Assembly (NCBI GenBank): GCA_963854835.1
Contig: OY978528.1
Span: 10,510,242-10,574,241, forward strand
Direction of reading: 5' to 3'
Length of the DNA stretch: 64,000 nucleotides
DNA from: Megamerina dolium
Taxonomy: Eukaryota > Arthropoda > Insecta > Diptera > Megamerinidae
The notes beneath the pieces were generated by a model. That model had not been told where the DNA came from. It saw only the letters and a list, made by a program, of their open reading frames with translations, and did not search any database. The position numbers and the translations under genes were made by a program. Positions 1 through 10,410 of the stretch are shown here, one piece after another; position 1 is the first letter of the stretch; each line of letters opens with the position of its first letter.

Positions 1-1430
1 CGTTTTGTTCGATAACTTGTTGTCATTTTTAAGGTAATTTCATAATGCCACTCTCCTAGAAACGTCATGTCCCTATTGGCAAAAAACTGCGACAGTCGAT
101 TTTCACAAGCTTCTCTTGAGGTGAATTTTTCACCAACAAAATCATTCGCCATAGACAGGAACAGGTAGTAATCACTTGGTGCCAGCTCCGGACTATAAGG
201 TGGATGCATAAGAACCTCCCAAATAAGCTCCCGGAGCTTCTGGCGAGTCATTATCGATGTGTGTGGATTGGCGTTGTCCTGATGGAACACAATTCCTCTC
301 CTATTGCCCAAAGCTGGCCGCTTCTGGGCGATTTCTTCCTTCAGACGGTTCAATTGTTGACAGTTGCAGATCCGAATTAAGAGTTTGGCCGTAGGAGGGA
401 AGCAGCTCATAGTAGATGATTCCCTGCCAATACCACCAAACACATCGCAAAACCTACGTGACCGTCAATCCTGGCTTGGCCACCGTTTGCGCCTGCTCAC
501 CGCAATTCGACCACGACCGTTTTCGCTTGACGTTGTCGCAAGTGACCCACATTTCATCACCAGTAACCATCTGCTTCAGAAATGAATCGATTTTGTTGCG
601 ATTCAGCAGCGATTCGCAAATGGAAATTCGCCAAAACTGGCCGCTTCTGGGCAATTGCTTCCTTCAGACGGTTCAATTGTTGACAGTTGCAGATCCGAAT
701 TAAGAGTTTGGCCGTAGGAGGGAAGCAGCTCATAGTAGATGATTCCCTGCCAATCCCACCAAACACATCGCAAAACCTACGTGACCGTCAATCCTGGTTT
801 GGCCAGCGTTTGCGTCGGCTCACCGCAATTCGACCACCACCGCTTGACGTTGTCGCAAGTGACCCACATTTCATCACCAGTAACCATCCGCTTCAGAAAT
901 GAATCGATTTTGTAGCGATTCAGCAGCGATTCGCAAATGGAAATTCGGTCCATGAGGGTTGTTTTTTTTTGCGTTAACTAGTGTGGCATCCATACATCGA
1001 GCTTCTTTTTGTAACCAGACTTATTTAAATGGTTCCAAATGATTTTTTATGCTTACATGATGGTCAGACTCGACGATTTCCATTATTTTATCGATATTTT
1101 CGACAATTGGCTTTCCAGAGCGTGATGCATCTTTGACATCAAAAACACCGGAACCGAATCGACGAAAGCAAAATTGCACGTGATTGGCTGTTACAGTATC
1201 AGGACCATAAACACTATTAACACATTTTCAGACGTCTGGCTTGCGTTTTCGTCTTTATCGAAGAAAATCTGTAAAATATGGCGTATTTTCTCTTTACTGG
1301 TGTCCATCTTTGACGCATGCTCAAACAATACTGAGTCAAGCAATCACAAAACTGAACGGTTTATTTAGTACGCAATCCTATCTTTCTAACGCCATCTACC
1401 GTAACCCGATCGGACTTACACAACGCGAGA
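1..1430 (-). mobile_element. Decayed mariner transposon (mauritiana-type), cut by the window edge
   Basis: Minus-strand reading gives mariner transposase blocks in order. The start codon is at about 1307 (MDTSKEKI-like N-terminus), followed by the HTH region, then the DRISICESLLNRNKID block near 950 and the VTGDE block near 550. The LREL and PSDY region with the conserved 3' end lies at 60-250. The frame is broken many times, so it is a relic. A segment of about 323 bp is present twice (roughly 311-629 and 634-952). It is the same family as the plus-strand copy at 4512-5500. The 3' terminal repeat lies outside the window, and I could not define the 5' terminal repeat near 1370-1430. Confidence 0.88.
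311..952. repeat. Internal tandem duplication within the mariner relic
   Basis: Two near-identical copies of about 320 bp lie head to tail. The block beginning CTGGCCGCTTCTGGGC recurs after about 323 bp, and both copies run through the same transposase segment. The junction near 629-636 joins the end of one unit directly to the start of the next. The copies differ at scattered positions, so the duplication is not very recent. Confidence 0.85.
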
Positions 1431-1526
1431 TATAGATTACTAAAGCCATATACTGGAAAAATAATGGATTTATTTTTACTATTTATATTATATTAAAGTA
1501 ACAACTATGACAAGACAGTCATGTAT

Positions 1527-1532
1527 TTTATT
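1527..1532 (-). promoter_or_regulatory. Poly(A) signal of the serine protease gene
   Basis: AATAAA on the minus strand, about 34 bases past the stop codon of the protease gene. A second AATAAA lies at 1469-1474. The choice between them is inferred from spacing. Confidence 0.5.
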
Positions 1533-1565
1533 GCTAACTGTAACTAACATATGGTTTTGCACAAT

Positions 1566-3566
1566 TTAGACAATCTCTTCGAAATTGCTCACATTAGTGT
1601 TGTTCTTAATCCAATTCAAATAAGACGTAACACGAGTATATAGTAGAGGATTTTCGTTTTCGAAATTGTTGTCTGGGTCTGTACCTCTAGATCCTATGCC
1701 AACAAGTATATCCTTCGTGCCACTTTTTATGACTAATGGTCCACCAGAATCGCCATAGCAAGGAGATCGTCTACCCATAGTACTGATGCAAATATTCGCA
1801 TCGCTTACGTCGTCATCAAGAGCCTTACAATGACTATTGTCGATAATATCAATTTCGATATATCTAAGAACATCAGCCATGGCGCCATCTATGTAAGAAG
1901 AAAATAAATAAATAAAATTTTCATGTGTAAATAAAAATTATCTGTTATCATACGTTGAGATGTTCGTCCCCAACCGGCGGCATATGCTTTTCTTCCCACT
2001 AAGTCTAAACTAGTTGTGCTGTGCTTTGGTAATGCAATTGCCTGAACATATGCTGGAAATATATGAACAAAAATATACAAATCATAAAAAATATACAAGA
2101 GGGAAAAATTGCACGAATACAAACCAGTAAAGACAACGCTATATTTTAATTTGACTAAAGCAATATCGTTTTGTACAGTGTCACCATCATACTCTGGATG
2201 TATAAGTATACCATTTGCAGGTACTTCTTTATTTTGGTGAAATTCTTCTAGGGGCTCAGCACGGTTCCACATGCCCAAAAATACAAACCCTTCTTTTCTA
2301 AATGCACAAAAAAATCAAAATTATTTATATACCTATTATTTATATACCTATGTATAAAGTAAATACGGGCAGTCCCAGAACTACCCGACCTAACATATAG
2401 ATGGTGACAGTAGTTTGAAAAAAATTATTTTGGTAAAAAGTGGCAATCTTCTAAATTATATGTTTTAAGACGTTTCAAGGCGCCACGTTGTTTAGTATTT
2501 TTTTGAAGCCATCGAAAGTTAACGATCTCAATTTATTTGTAAACATAAAAAAAATTGGTCACCATTATGTAATTCAATACTTTCATTTGAAAGGTCTCAG
2601 TCCAGCGGATATTAAAGCTGAACTAGATTCTCTTCTGACGGAGTCTGCTCCTTCGTTTACGACCATAAAATATTGGATGCTGCCAAGACGAACATCGTAG
2701 TGGTCAACCAATTGAGGTGGCCACGCAAGAAACGGTTACGAGAATCCACAAAATCGCCGGCTGAAGCCGGTGCGTGAGCTGGGTGAAATTACAAGCATTT
2801 CAAAAAGTGCTATACATCGCAGATTGACCGAAAATTTGGAGATGAAAAAGTTGTGTGCAAGATGGGTGCAGCGTTTGCTCACAATAGAACAAAATCAACG
2901 TCGTGAAAATGTTTCTATAGAGTATTTGGCGATGTTTCACAGTAATAAAGCCGAGTTTTTGCGTCGATCCGCAACCATACAGTTCCATCTGCAGGCAAGA
3001 TTATGACGTCTGTTTTTTTTTGGGATGCACGTGGGATCATTTTGATTGATCATCGTTTATCGTACAGCGTTTAAGTCATGAAATTAAAGAAAAAAGGCCG
3101 CATTTGGCGAAAAAGAAAGTGATGCTTCATCAAGACAATGCACCAGTTCACACATTCGCTCTTGCGTTGGCCCAAAATCAATGAGTTAAAGCTCAAAGTG
3201 CTTCAGCACGCACCTTATTCGCACAGATTTAGCTCCTTCGGATTATTTTCTATTTCCCAATTTAGAAAAATGCCTTGGTGGCCTCATAAGCTTGTCCAAA
3301 TTTACTTACACATTCAACATAGTATGCGCAGAGGTAAGAACATAATCGGATGATATTAGAACACCAGCACTCCAACTCCAACCCTTTCTAAGCCTTCTTA
3401 TATATGCCATATATGGGAATTGAGTTCGTTCTGCAGGATTTCCATTGATAATACGTGCTCCCCTTTTCAGAAAACTACTTCTAGCTACAGCAGCTGGTTC
3501 TGCTAAAATGGCTACAAGGCCGCCCAAAAGAGTGATTAGACTGAAGACACTTGTTAATTTGAACAT
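1566..3566 (-). CDS. Secreted S1-family (chymotrypsin-like) serine protease, 4 exons
   Basis: Proposed exons on the minus strand are 3566-3310, 2297-2125, 2052-1954 and 1888-1566. All junctions are GT-AG and keep frame, giving 283 aa. Residues 1-22 look like a signal peptide, followed by a short propeptide with the activation site at R38|IING. The triad is visible: His81 (TSAH), Asp130 (NDIAL) and Ser224 (GDSGGP). Position 189 (chymotrypsin numbering) is Ser218, which suggests chymotrypsin-like specificity. Unusually, the cysteines that normally bracket the His loop (42 and 58) are both replaced (SAG and SAHT), so that disulfide is missing. Intron 1 holds a truncated mariner. The family assignment is secure. 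The substrate is unknown; a digestive or haemolymph role is only inferred. Confidence 0.93.
2366..3281 (+). mobile_element. 3'-truncated mariner (irritans-type) inside protease intron 1
   Basis: It begins at a TA (2364-2365) with a terminal repeat containing CCCAGAACTACCCGACC, the same as both ends of the element at 49029-50227. Plus-strand transposase pieces follow: the FHLKGLSPADIKAELDS N-terminus, the SKSAIHRRLTENL HTH, KLCARWVQRLLTIEQ, an FHSNKAEF block, then the catalytic-region remnant HQDNAPVHT. Frameshifts and internal deletions break it. Homology stops abruptly near 3281, so the right terminal repeat is absent. It lies wholly in the intron between protease exons 1 and 2. Confidence 0.88.
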
Positions 3567-3577
3567 TATGTTTGAAC

Positions 3578-3612
3578 TGAAGATCGCTGCAAATGAAATA
3601 TACTCTTTTATA
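3578..3612 (-). promoter_or_regulatory. TATA box and initiator of the serine protease gene
   Basis: The minus strand reads TATAAAAG at 3612-3605 and a TCAGT initiator at 3580-3576, about 30 bases downstream. This is canonical insect core-promoter spacing. The ATG at 3566 would follow a leader of only about 12 nt. Confidence 0.65.
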
Positions 3613-3639
3613 TGCTTCTCTCGCGATAAACAATTATAA

Positions 3640-4510
3640 CGCGTGTTGTTGCCAAATTTTTATTATTTACTTTTGAAAGGAAATTTTTTTTTTAATGTTC
3701 ATAATTATTGAATTGAATATTCACAAATTTCTATTTAAACAGTTGGGCGTTTTTTAAAAGCTTAGAAAATATTTACTCGTACAATCAAAATATTGTTCGA
3801 ATGTATTCGAATGGTTCATAACCATTACGAATTTCCATATTTACTTTTCATTTCATTATTTCAAATAACATATGTTAAAACTACACGAGCGAGTAGATTA
3901 ACCATGCAGGGTGGACTGAATAGTCGCCGTGTGGGACCGTGAGGGACCGTGAGGGGGAACGGGAACTGGGAAGTGCTTGTAAATAGTTGTGTAGCAGAGA
4001 TTCTGATTGACATTGCGACTAGTTAAGTCATAGCCATAATACCACAATTTCGAAATACATTAGAGCGGGTCAGTTTTTTTTTGCCACCAAATCATACAGC
4101 AAAAAAAATGTGTATATAATTTACTTTGCCCTACCCTATTTTGACAAGAAAATATTGCTAACCACACAAAAATTTGTAATATTTAATTTTTATAAATACG
4201 AGTTTGTTTGTATGCCAAATTATTAAAAGAATGTAGGTAATGGTGTGGGTGAAAAATCATATTCCTAGTGGCAATCCTAGTGAAACGTAGTGTTGCCAAT
4301 CGTATTTTTTTCTTTCAGCTGGAAAAAGTACCAATTTATAGCTTTAATATAGTAATTTTTGAAATGTCTTATTTTTTTAAACTAATTTCTTCACAACATT
4401 TTTAGTTGACAGTCATGAATGAGCTCTCCAATGGACTATTAAATTCCTTTTTTTTTTTCTAGATTTTTAAAACGTATAGATCATAGGCAAAAATTAAGAA
4501 AGATGGAATA
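3640..4510. other. AT-rich intergenic DNA
   Basis: No supported gene. It has AT-rich runs and a short direct duplication, GTGTGGGACCGTGAGGGACCGTGAGG, near 3929-3954. The last part may be the 5' flank or left end of the following mariner, but I could not find its terminal repeat. Confidence 0.5.
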
Positions 4511-4511
4511 G

Positions 4512-5500
4512 ATGGACACCAGTAAAGAGAAAATACTCCATATTTTACAGTTTTTCTTCGATAAAGGCGAAAACGCAAGCCAGACGTCTGAAAATGTGAA
4601 TAGTGTTTATGGTTCTGATTATGTAACAGCAAATAACGTGAAATTTTGGTTTCGTCGATTCCGTTCCGGTAATTTTGATGTCAAAGATGCAAGGCCAATT
4701 GTCGAAAATATCGATAAAATAATGGAAATCGTCGAGTCCGAGACCGTCATGTAAGCACTGTTTCTATTGCCCAGGAGCTAAACATTGCCAAAAAAAAACC
4801 ATTTGGAACCATTTAAATAATGCTGGCTACAAAAAGAAGCTCGATGTATGGATGCCACACGAGTTAACGCAAAAAAAAAAAAACCTCATGGACCGAATTT
4901 CCATCTGCGAATCGCTACTGAATCGCAACAAAATCGATCCATTTCTGAAGCAGATTATAAGTGAGTCACTTATGACAACGTCAAGCAAAAACGGTCATGG
5001 TCGAATCGCGGTGATCCAGCGCAAACGGTGTCCAAGCCAGGATTGACGGTCAGAAAGGTTTTGCGATGTGTTTGGTGGGATTGGCAGGGAATCATCTACT
5101 ATGAGCTGCTTCCCTCCTACGGCCAAACTCTTAATTCGGATCTGCAACTGTCAACAATTGCACCATCTGAAGGAAGCAATGGCCCAGAAATGGCCAGCTT
5201 TGGCCAATAGGAGAGGAATTGTATTCCATTAGTACAACGCCAGGCCACACACATCGACGATAGTGACTCGCCAAAAGCTACGGGAGCTTGGTTGGGAGGT
5301 TCTTATGCATCCACACCTTATAGTCCGGACCTGGCATCAAGTGATTACTACCTGTCTATGGCGAATGATTTTACTGGTGAAAAATTCGCCTCAAGAGAAG
5401 CTTGTGAAAATCGACTGTCGCAGTTTTTTGACAATAGGGACGTGACATTTCTATGAGAGTGGCATTATGAAATTACCTTCAAAATGGCAAAAAGTTATTG
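4512..5500 (+). mobile_element. Decayed mariner (mauritiana-type), near full-length transposase
   Basis: The start codon at 4512 opens MDTSKEKILHILQFFF and the N-terminal HTH domain to about 4754. After a frameshift come a second HTH block, MPHELTQKK and MDRISICESLLNRNKID (about 4850-4960). The linker to the catalytic core (KPGLTVRKVL, WWDWQGIIYYELL) follows at 5030-5130. The LRELGWEVLMHP and SDYYLSMANDF region lies at 5275-5380, with the C-terminus near 5460. At least three frame breaks and stops make it inactive. It is the same family as the minus-strand relic at 1-1430, from which it differs by lacking the internal duplication. Confidence 0.88.
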
Positions 5501-6670
5501 AACATATACTGTTATACTGCTACTGTTATACTGTAATATTTTTTTTTCTGCGACTTTGAAAATTCCGAAATTTCTACTTAATATCTTAACTAAATATTGC
5601 TTGTAAAATATTGAATATTTTTTTTTTGTTCGAAATACTTCAATTCACGATTACGCGTGCGTAACACATGTTTCTCTCACTTTAAATAATGGCTCTTAAA
5701 TAGATACAAAATTATTCAAACTCATGATTCTTAATTAAATATAAAAAATAGCCAAAAAAAAAAAAATATCATTAATGAAGAAACAATCTAATTAAGTGCA
5801 GACGACAAACAAATTCAAGTTCAACAATAAGTGATACAAAAAAAAAAAAAAAAAAAACAAGGAAAAATCTAAATCTTCTTCAACACTCAAACGAAAGTAG
5901 TCTGCTACTATACTCCGTAGCATTGATCATGATCTTAATGATCTCTTCATTCACATGCTGCACTATGTTGCATGTGATTACGTTGATTAATTGTTAAACA
6001 TTACGCAACAATGACATTTATAAATATCAACCAAATGAGGCAAGCATATTTCTTTTTTATAAATTCTTTCAAGTTGAAATACTCTATATTCGAAATAATC
6101 TTCATATAAATGTATGTATTAGCTTCCTTGAGATACAGAGATTCCATTCAAAATTAAATGTGGAGCAATATACAGTAAGTTTTTGAATTGCCTTCTCATT
6201 TCTTTTTTTCTACTTCATCATACTATTGCCATTGCTTATCTTCGTGAGTACATGCTGTATCATGTCTTCATACAAACATGCAGGTGCCACTGTTACTATT
6301 AGTACGAGTAGCATGACGGTGTATGTGTCGCTTATCGATATGATGTGATCTGTGTCTGTGTATGCGTGGGGAATATTAATGTGTCGCTCGTAAATTATAT
6401 TAAATGGTAACATGAGTGTATAAATAGATAGTCAGTTTGTGTAATTTGAGTGTCTAAATATATTTAAAATATTTGTTGGTTGATTGCTTGGGTTTGGTAT
6501 GATCTGGATGCTGGCGCATGATGGTAAAAAAGACGGAAGTTATTATAGTAAATAATTAGTTGAGAGATGAAGCGGAAGATATAGAAAGAATGTTGAAATA
6601 ATTTGGCAATACTTGTAGTTGTATTCAATAATAAATTTATTATTGTATAATTTATTATTATATTCCTATA
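5500..6670. other. AT-rich DNA without a supported gene
   Basis: Contains an A18 run (about 5839-5857), other A/T tracts, and no ORF with recognisable protein similarity on either strand. Confidence 0.5.
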
Positions 6671-6671
6671 T

Positions 6672-6740
6672 AACGAGGCGGTCCCAGAACTAACCGACCT
6701 AACAAAGGAAACACAACAAATTTGGGAAAATGTTTCTTTC
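6672..6740. mobile_element. Terminal fragment of the irritans-type mariner
   Basis: A block starting CGAGGCGGTCCCAGAAC and continuing through AACAAATTTGGGAAAAT matches the left end of the element at 49029. Only about 65 bp of that end is present. Confidence 0.75.
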
Positions 6741-6904
6741 AAATCGTTCAAAGTCGATTACAGAATAAATCGTTTGATCTGCCAATACCAACAAATGATA
6801 CCCAATTCTCTTCTAGATCTATTCCAACCACAGACCTTCGTCTTCAGCCGAATGTTTATCACAAACTGTGCAGTTTTATTTCTTGGTACTCCAACTACCA
6901 CAGA

Positions 6905-7205
6905 GGTAAAAAAGCAATACAAGCGTGTGAAAAAATGTGATCAAATTTGGGGTTTATGAACAAAATGTTATAACGATAAATGTCGGTCGATATTGGTTTA
7001 AATGATTTCATTCTGAAGATTTCAATGTCAAAGATCCATTTCGATCCACTTTCTGTCCAATCACACAGCAAAAGTCGGCTAAAAATTATCAAAAAATCGG
7101 TGCAATCCGCTTGCATTCATTTATGACAGAAGAAGCTAAACATTGCTAAGAAAACGGTTTGAAACGATTTGCATGCGATTGGACTCGGCAAGAAGCTCGA
7201 TATTA
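6905..7205 (+). mobile_element. N-terminal fragment of another mariner
   Basis: Plus-strand reading across two or three frameshifts resembles a mariner N-terminus: a YEQNVITI-like stretch, then HSEDFNVKDP (about 7005-7040) and a KKIGAIRLHS-type HTH region to about 7200. It ends where a LINE tail begins at 7206, which suggests the LINE inserted into it. Confidence 0.6.
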
Positions 7206-7925
7206 TCATTATTAGAGGGTTGCATTGCACTGCGACCCTACGTATATTGTGTACCCCATCATGGACTAGAGTATTTCTCTAAGTCCAGCATGCATAAGGA
7301 AGTTTATTATAGTTCCTAGCCTAATGGACTTCAGAAGATTTTCCGGTATTATAAATTCCCCGAAGTTTTTCTTTCTTGTGTGCATAAGTGCTGGGCACGT
7401 TCCTAACATATGTTTTGCAGTTTCATTCTTCTCCCTGCAATGTCGGCAGGTGTCATCCGAGAAGATTCCCAGTTTCGTTAGGTGATAATTCAGCCTGCAG
7501 TATCCTTGTTTAAACTGCTACATTCCTCAAGTCGTTTTAGTTTATAGGTCCCTGATAGTGTCTTGCATTGTGACAATCCAGGTAGGTTTTCCAAGTATGA
7601 TTGTCTTTTTGATTCTTTACTCCTTTTAATGAGCATGGATGAAGCTCCTTTCCCCAGACCACAGAAGGATTCTGCGCCTACAAAGGGTGTTGCTGCTTCC
7701 TTCCTGGCAAGCCTATCCGCCAGTTCGTTGCTTCCAACTCCAATATGTCCTGGAACCCAAAGAATACATAATTGGTTATTTTCACCAAGTTTATTCAGCT
7801 TGTCAAGACATTCCCACACGAGTTTTGATTATACTTGGTTAAAGCTCAGTGCGTTGATAGCAACCTGGCTGTCTGTCAGCCAGGTTGGCACCAGCCTAAT
7901 TGATTCGGAACGGTAACGTATTCAA
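7206..7925 (-). mobile_element. 5'-truncated non-LTR retrotransposon with RNase H domain (I-clade-like)
   Basis: Minus-strand translation gives the end of ORF2. It shows TDSQVAINAL, then SKLVWECLDKLNKLGENNQ and WVPGHIGVGSNELADRLARK, which is the RNase H signature (7490-7900). A C-terminal zinc-finger-like CRHC...ETAKHMLGTCPAL follows (about 7390-7460). The 3' end at 7206 carries an ATAATAATG-like tail, matching the TAA-type tails of I-clade LINEs. The same 3' terminal 45 bp recurs at 57905-57948. The 5' part is missing and stops are present. The I-clade label is inferred from RNase H plus tail; R1 and LOA clades also carry RNase H. Confidence 0.8.
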
Positions 7926-9402
7926 TTAATGAATTGAGCTGAAGTAATCAAGCAAACACAACCAGAATTCACGAAAACAAGAGCTCTTGTTAATCAATCC
8001 TTTCAATGACTGTTAAATCAGCCCATAATAAAACTTCAAGGCCAAAGCACATGCAATTGAATGGTTTGATTTTCATTTATAAGCATGGGATGCCGCAAGA
8101 ACAACAGTCCAGAATCGCGTGTGATGGAGAAGCCTTGTGGAAGCCCTATGCTCCAATTAGGAGTGACAAAGGAGAACAAAAACAAATGGCAGACACACAC
8201 GAACTTCATACCAGAACAAATAAATCTACAGCATTGAATAAAGTACAACATCGTATGATATATCGAAAATGTTACATTAGCTAATTCAATGTGAAGAAGC
8301 AATCCTCAGTACAAAGACTCTCAATTTCGCAATCAAAAATTTTGTAAACGAAAATAAAAAAAAAAAATGATTTCTATTAGCCAAAGTACAAAATATACGT
8401 AATAGTAAATAGAAATAAAAATCACTCACTCACACATATCCACTTAATGTCACAAGATTTGTTTATTGAACACTTGATTCAAACAACAGACCCACCACCT
8501 CTACCCTGCATCATTGTTGCATTAGCATACGACTCTTGCGGGGACATCTTAAAGCAAACAGTGTGAGGAGTAAAATACAGTTTTGCCCCAACTCTTATAT
8601 TGCTACTTGTCTTCTTTGTGTAATCATTAAATTTCCTTCCGTTTTGTTCACACTTTAATTTCCCGTCTTCATTGTCAACTACAGCTACATGTTGCTATAT
8701 ACATTTATTGCAATACCAATGATTATATAAATACTACTTTTACCTTATGGCCAAATCAACACTGGGTTGGGGGGATACATGCGCAAAAGAAGAGATGGAA
8801 TCTTTTGTTTATATTTATTGTTGGTGAGTTTTTGAAAATTTTCACTTTCAAAATGAAAAAAAAATGTGTATTTATGCAAACGTATGTTGGCATACATACT
8901 CATTCATACTGCGGATATCAACACATAGTCAAATAAATTATACCCCAGGGGCCATTGTTATATATGAGCATGTTGCTTTGACTATTGTTCTTTTTTTTTT
9001 TTTGTATTGTGGCTGTATTGTCTGTCTGTCTAACAATATTTTATTCTATTGGGCAAGAAGTGGAGGTATCAGTGAGGTGTTATGTGTCATCGCTTGGGGG
9101 ATGTCTCGTCTAAGGCTAAGGTATTTTTGGGACTTTAAATCGAAATGGCAACCATTAAGCAAAAGAAAAAAATTTTTAAAATAGAAAAGCTAACAAAGTA
9201 ATTACTTAAAATGCAACATTTATTTGCATAATTTGAACATTTTTCAAATGTTAATTTCCTATGCATTTTTTCGGTATGAGAATATGTGATTCTCAACATC
9301 GGAAATATGTTGAAAACATTTTGAAATCCTTTGATTATATTTTTCCCTAAAAGGGTAACTGACAATCGTTTCCTAAACATTTGCAAAAAATAGTCAAACC
9401 AC
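7926..9402. other. Intergenic DNA without a supported gene
   Basis: Short ORFs at 8006-8284 (plus) and 8036-8302 (minus) overlap each other and resemble nothing I recognise. A slightly GC-richer block at 8455-8690 is unexplained. Confidence 0.45.
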
Positions 9403-9755
9403 GGTTAAGTTAGATTATGTGGCTGCCCTCTCTCTCTGAGAGGCCATACTTAGGCCATACTGTTGTGTGTATTAAATTTAGACAGCATTAGAAGGGACCT
9501 ACTTATATTAGTCGATTCCGAACGGCAGAACCCTTATGACATCATTTTAACTTGGTTTTGTCACAGAGCTCTCCTTTAAGAAGCATTTTTGGCAAATTGT
9601 TACTGCCGCAAAAATTGTCAATTCTTAGCGACAAGTGGGTACCGTTCGAAAGTAAAATCTTTTCGATATTAAATTTTGTTATACTTCAGCTGGGGATTGA
9701 ACCCATGACCTACAGATCAGAAAGCCAACGCACTAACCACTGAGCTGCAACACAC
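9403..9755 (-). mobile_element. tRNA-derived SINE copy, near full length
   Basis: Read on the minus strand, it starts with a tRNA-like head: CAGCTCAGTGGTTAG (box A) and GGTTCAATCCC (box B, complement of 9693-9703). A body with TTACTGCC-type, GCCGTTCGGAA and AGAAGGGACC-region blocks follows. The 3' end runs through GGCAGCCACAT into an AACCTAAC-like tail (complement of 9403-9420). The same body occurs in at least seven other places in this window. Confidence 0.8.
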
Positions 9756-10214
9756 ACCAGTTAAACCAATAATTTTAAAAATATATGCCGGAATGACCTA
9801 TTCTTTGTGCGATGACATCAAAATTTGTTTGTGGAAAGTAGAATTTGTCCATAAAGCTTGTAGTCTTGGATTCAATACTTGTTGAATGCAAAAATTATTG
9901 AGGATTGGTCATAAATTCCATCACTTTAGAGTCTCTTCCAGATCATTTAATGGATTTTCAACTTATATTTTGGGATGTTAGAGACGCATCGCAACCTTGC
10001 TGAGTCAAACTTACCCCCAAATTCAAATTCGGCCACCATACCATCTATATATACATGAAATATTTATATTTCATCTGATGGACAGTCATCTTTTTTTTTT
10101 TTTTTGATACATTTTGGCCCGCTCAACAAATATAGGATGCAATCAATGGTCACTTGTCTTCAATTATTCACAAGATGGAAGCTGAAAGCATTTAGGTCAA
10201 ACTCTTTTTTTTTT
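9756..10214. other. Intergenic DNA, no feature recognised
   Basis: No ORF or repeat I can support; T-tracts at 10090-10106 only. Confidence 0.4.
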
Positions 10215-10410
10215 TGTGGCGCCTTCGGGGCTCTTTGGCCGAGAACTTCTCTTCCATTACTATTGTGGTGGTTTAATTTTTAAGACAATATTAGAAGGGA
10301 CCTACTTATTTTAGCCGATTCTGAACGGAAGACCCCCTGTGACTTGACTTTTTTCTGAGCTTTGTCAACGAATTCTTTTAGAAGCTAGCTTTATTTTCAA
10401 AACCCTTTGC
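10215..10410 (-). mobile_element. SINE 3'-half fragment
   Basis: The minus strand matches the SINE body (AGAAGGGACC region complement near 10290-10305, TCTGAACGGAAGA at 10319). Its 3' end is of the GCTTCTCTTCCATTAC type. The tRNA head is absent. Confidence 0.7.

Noticed and set aside
9680..9750. Possible tRNA gene
   Set aside because: Box A and box B are present, but the acceptor stem does not close and the same head is joined to SINE body in several copies.
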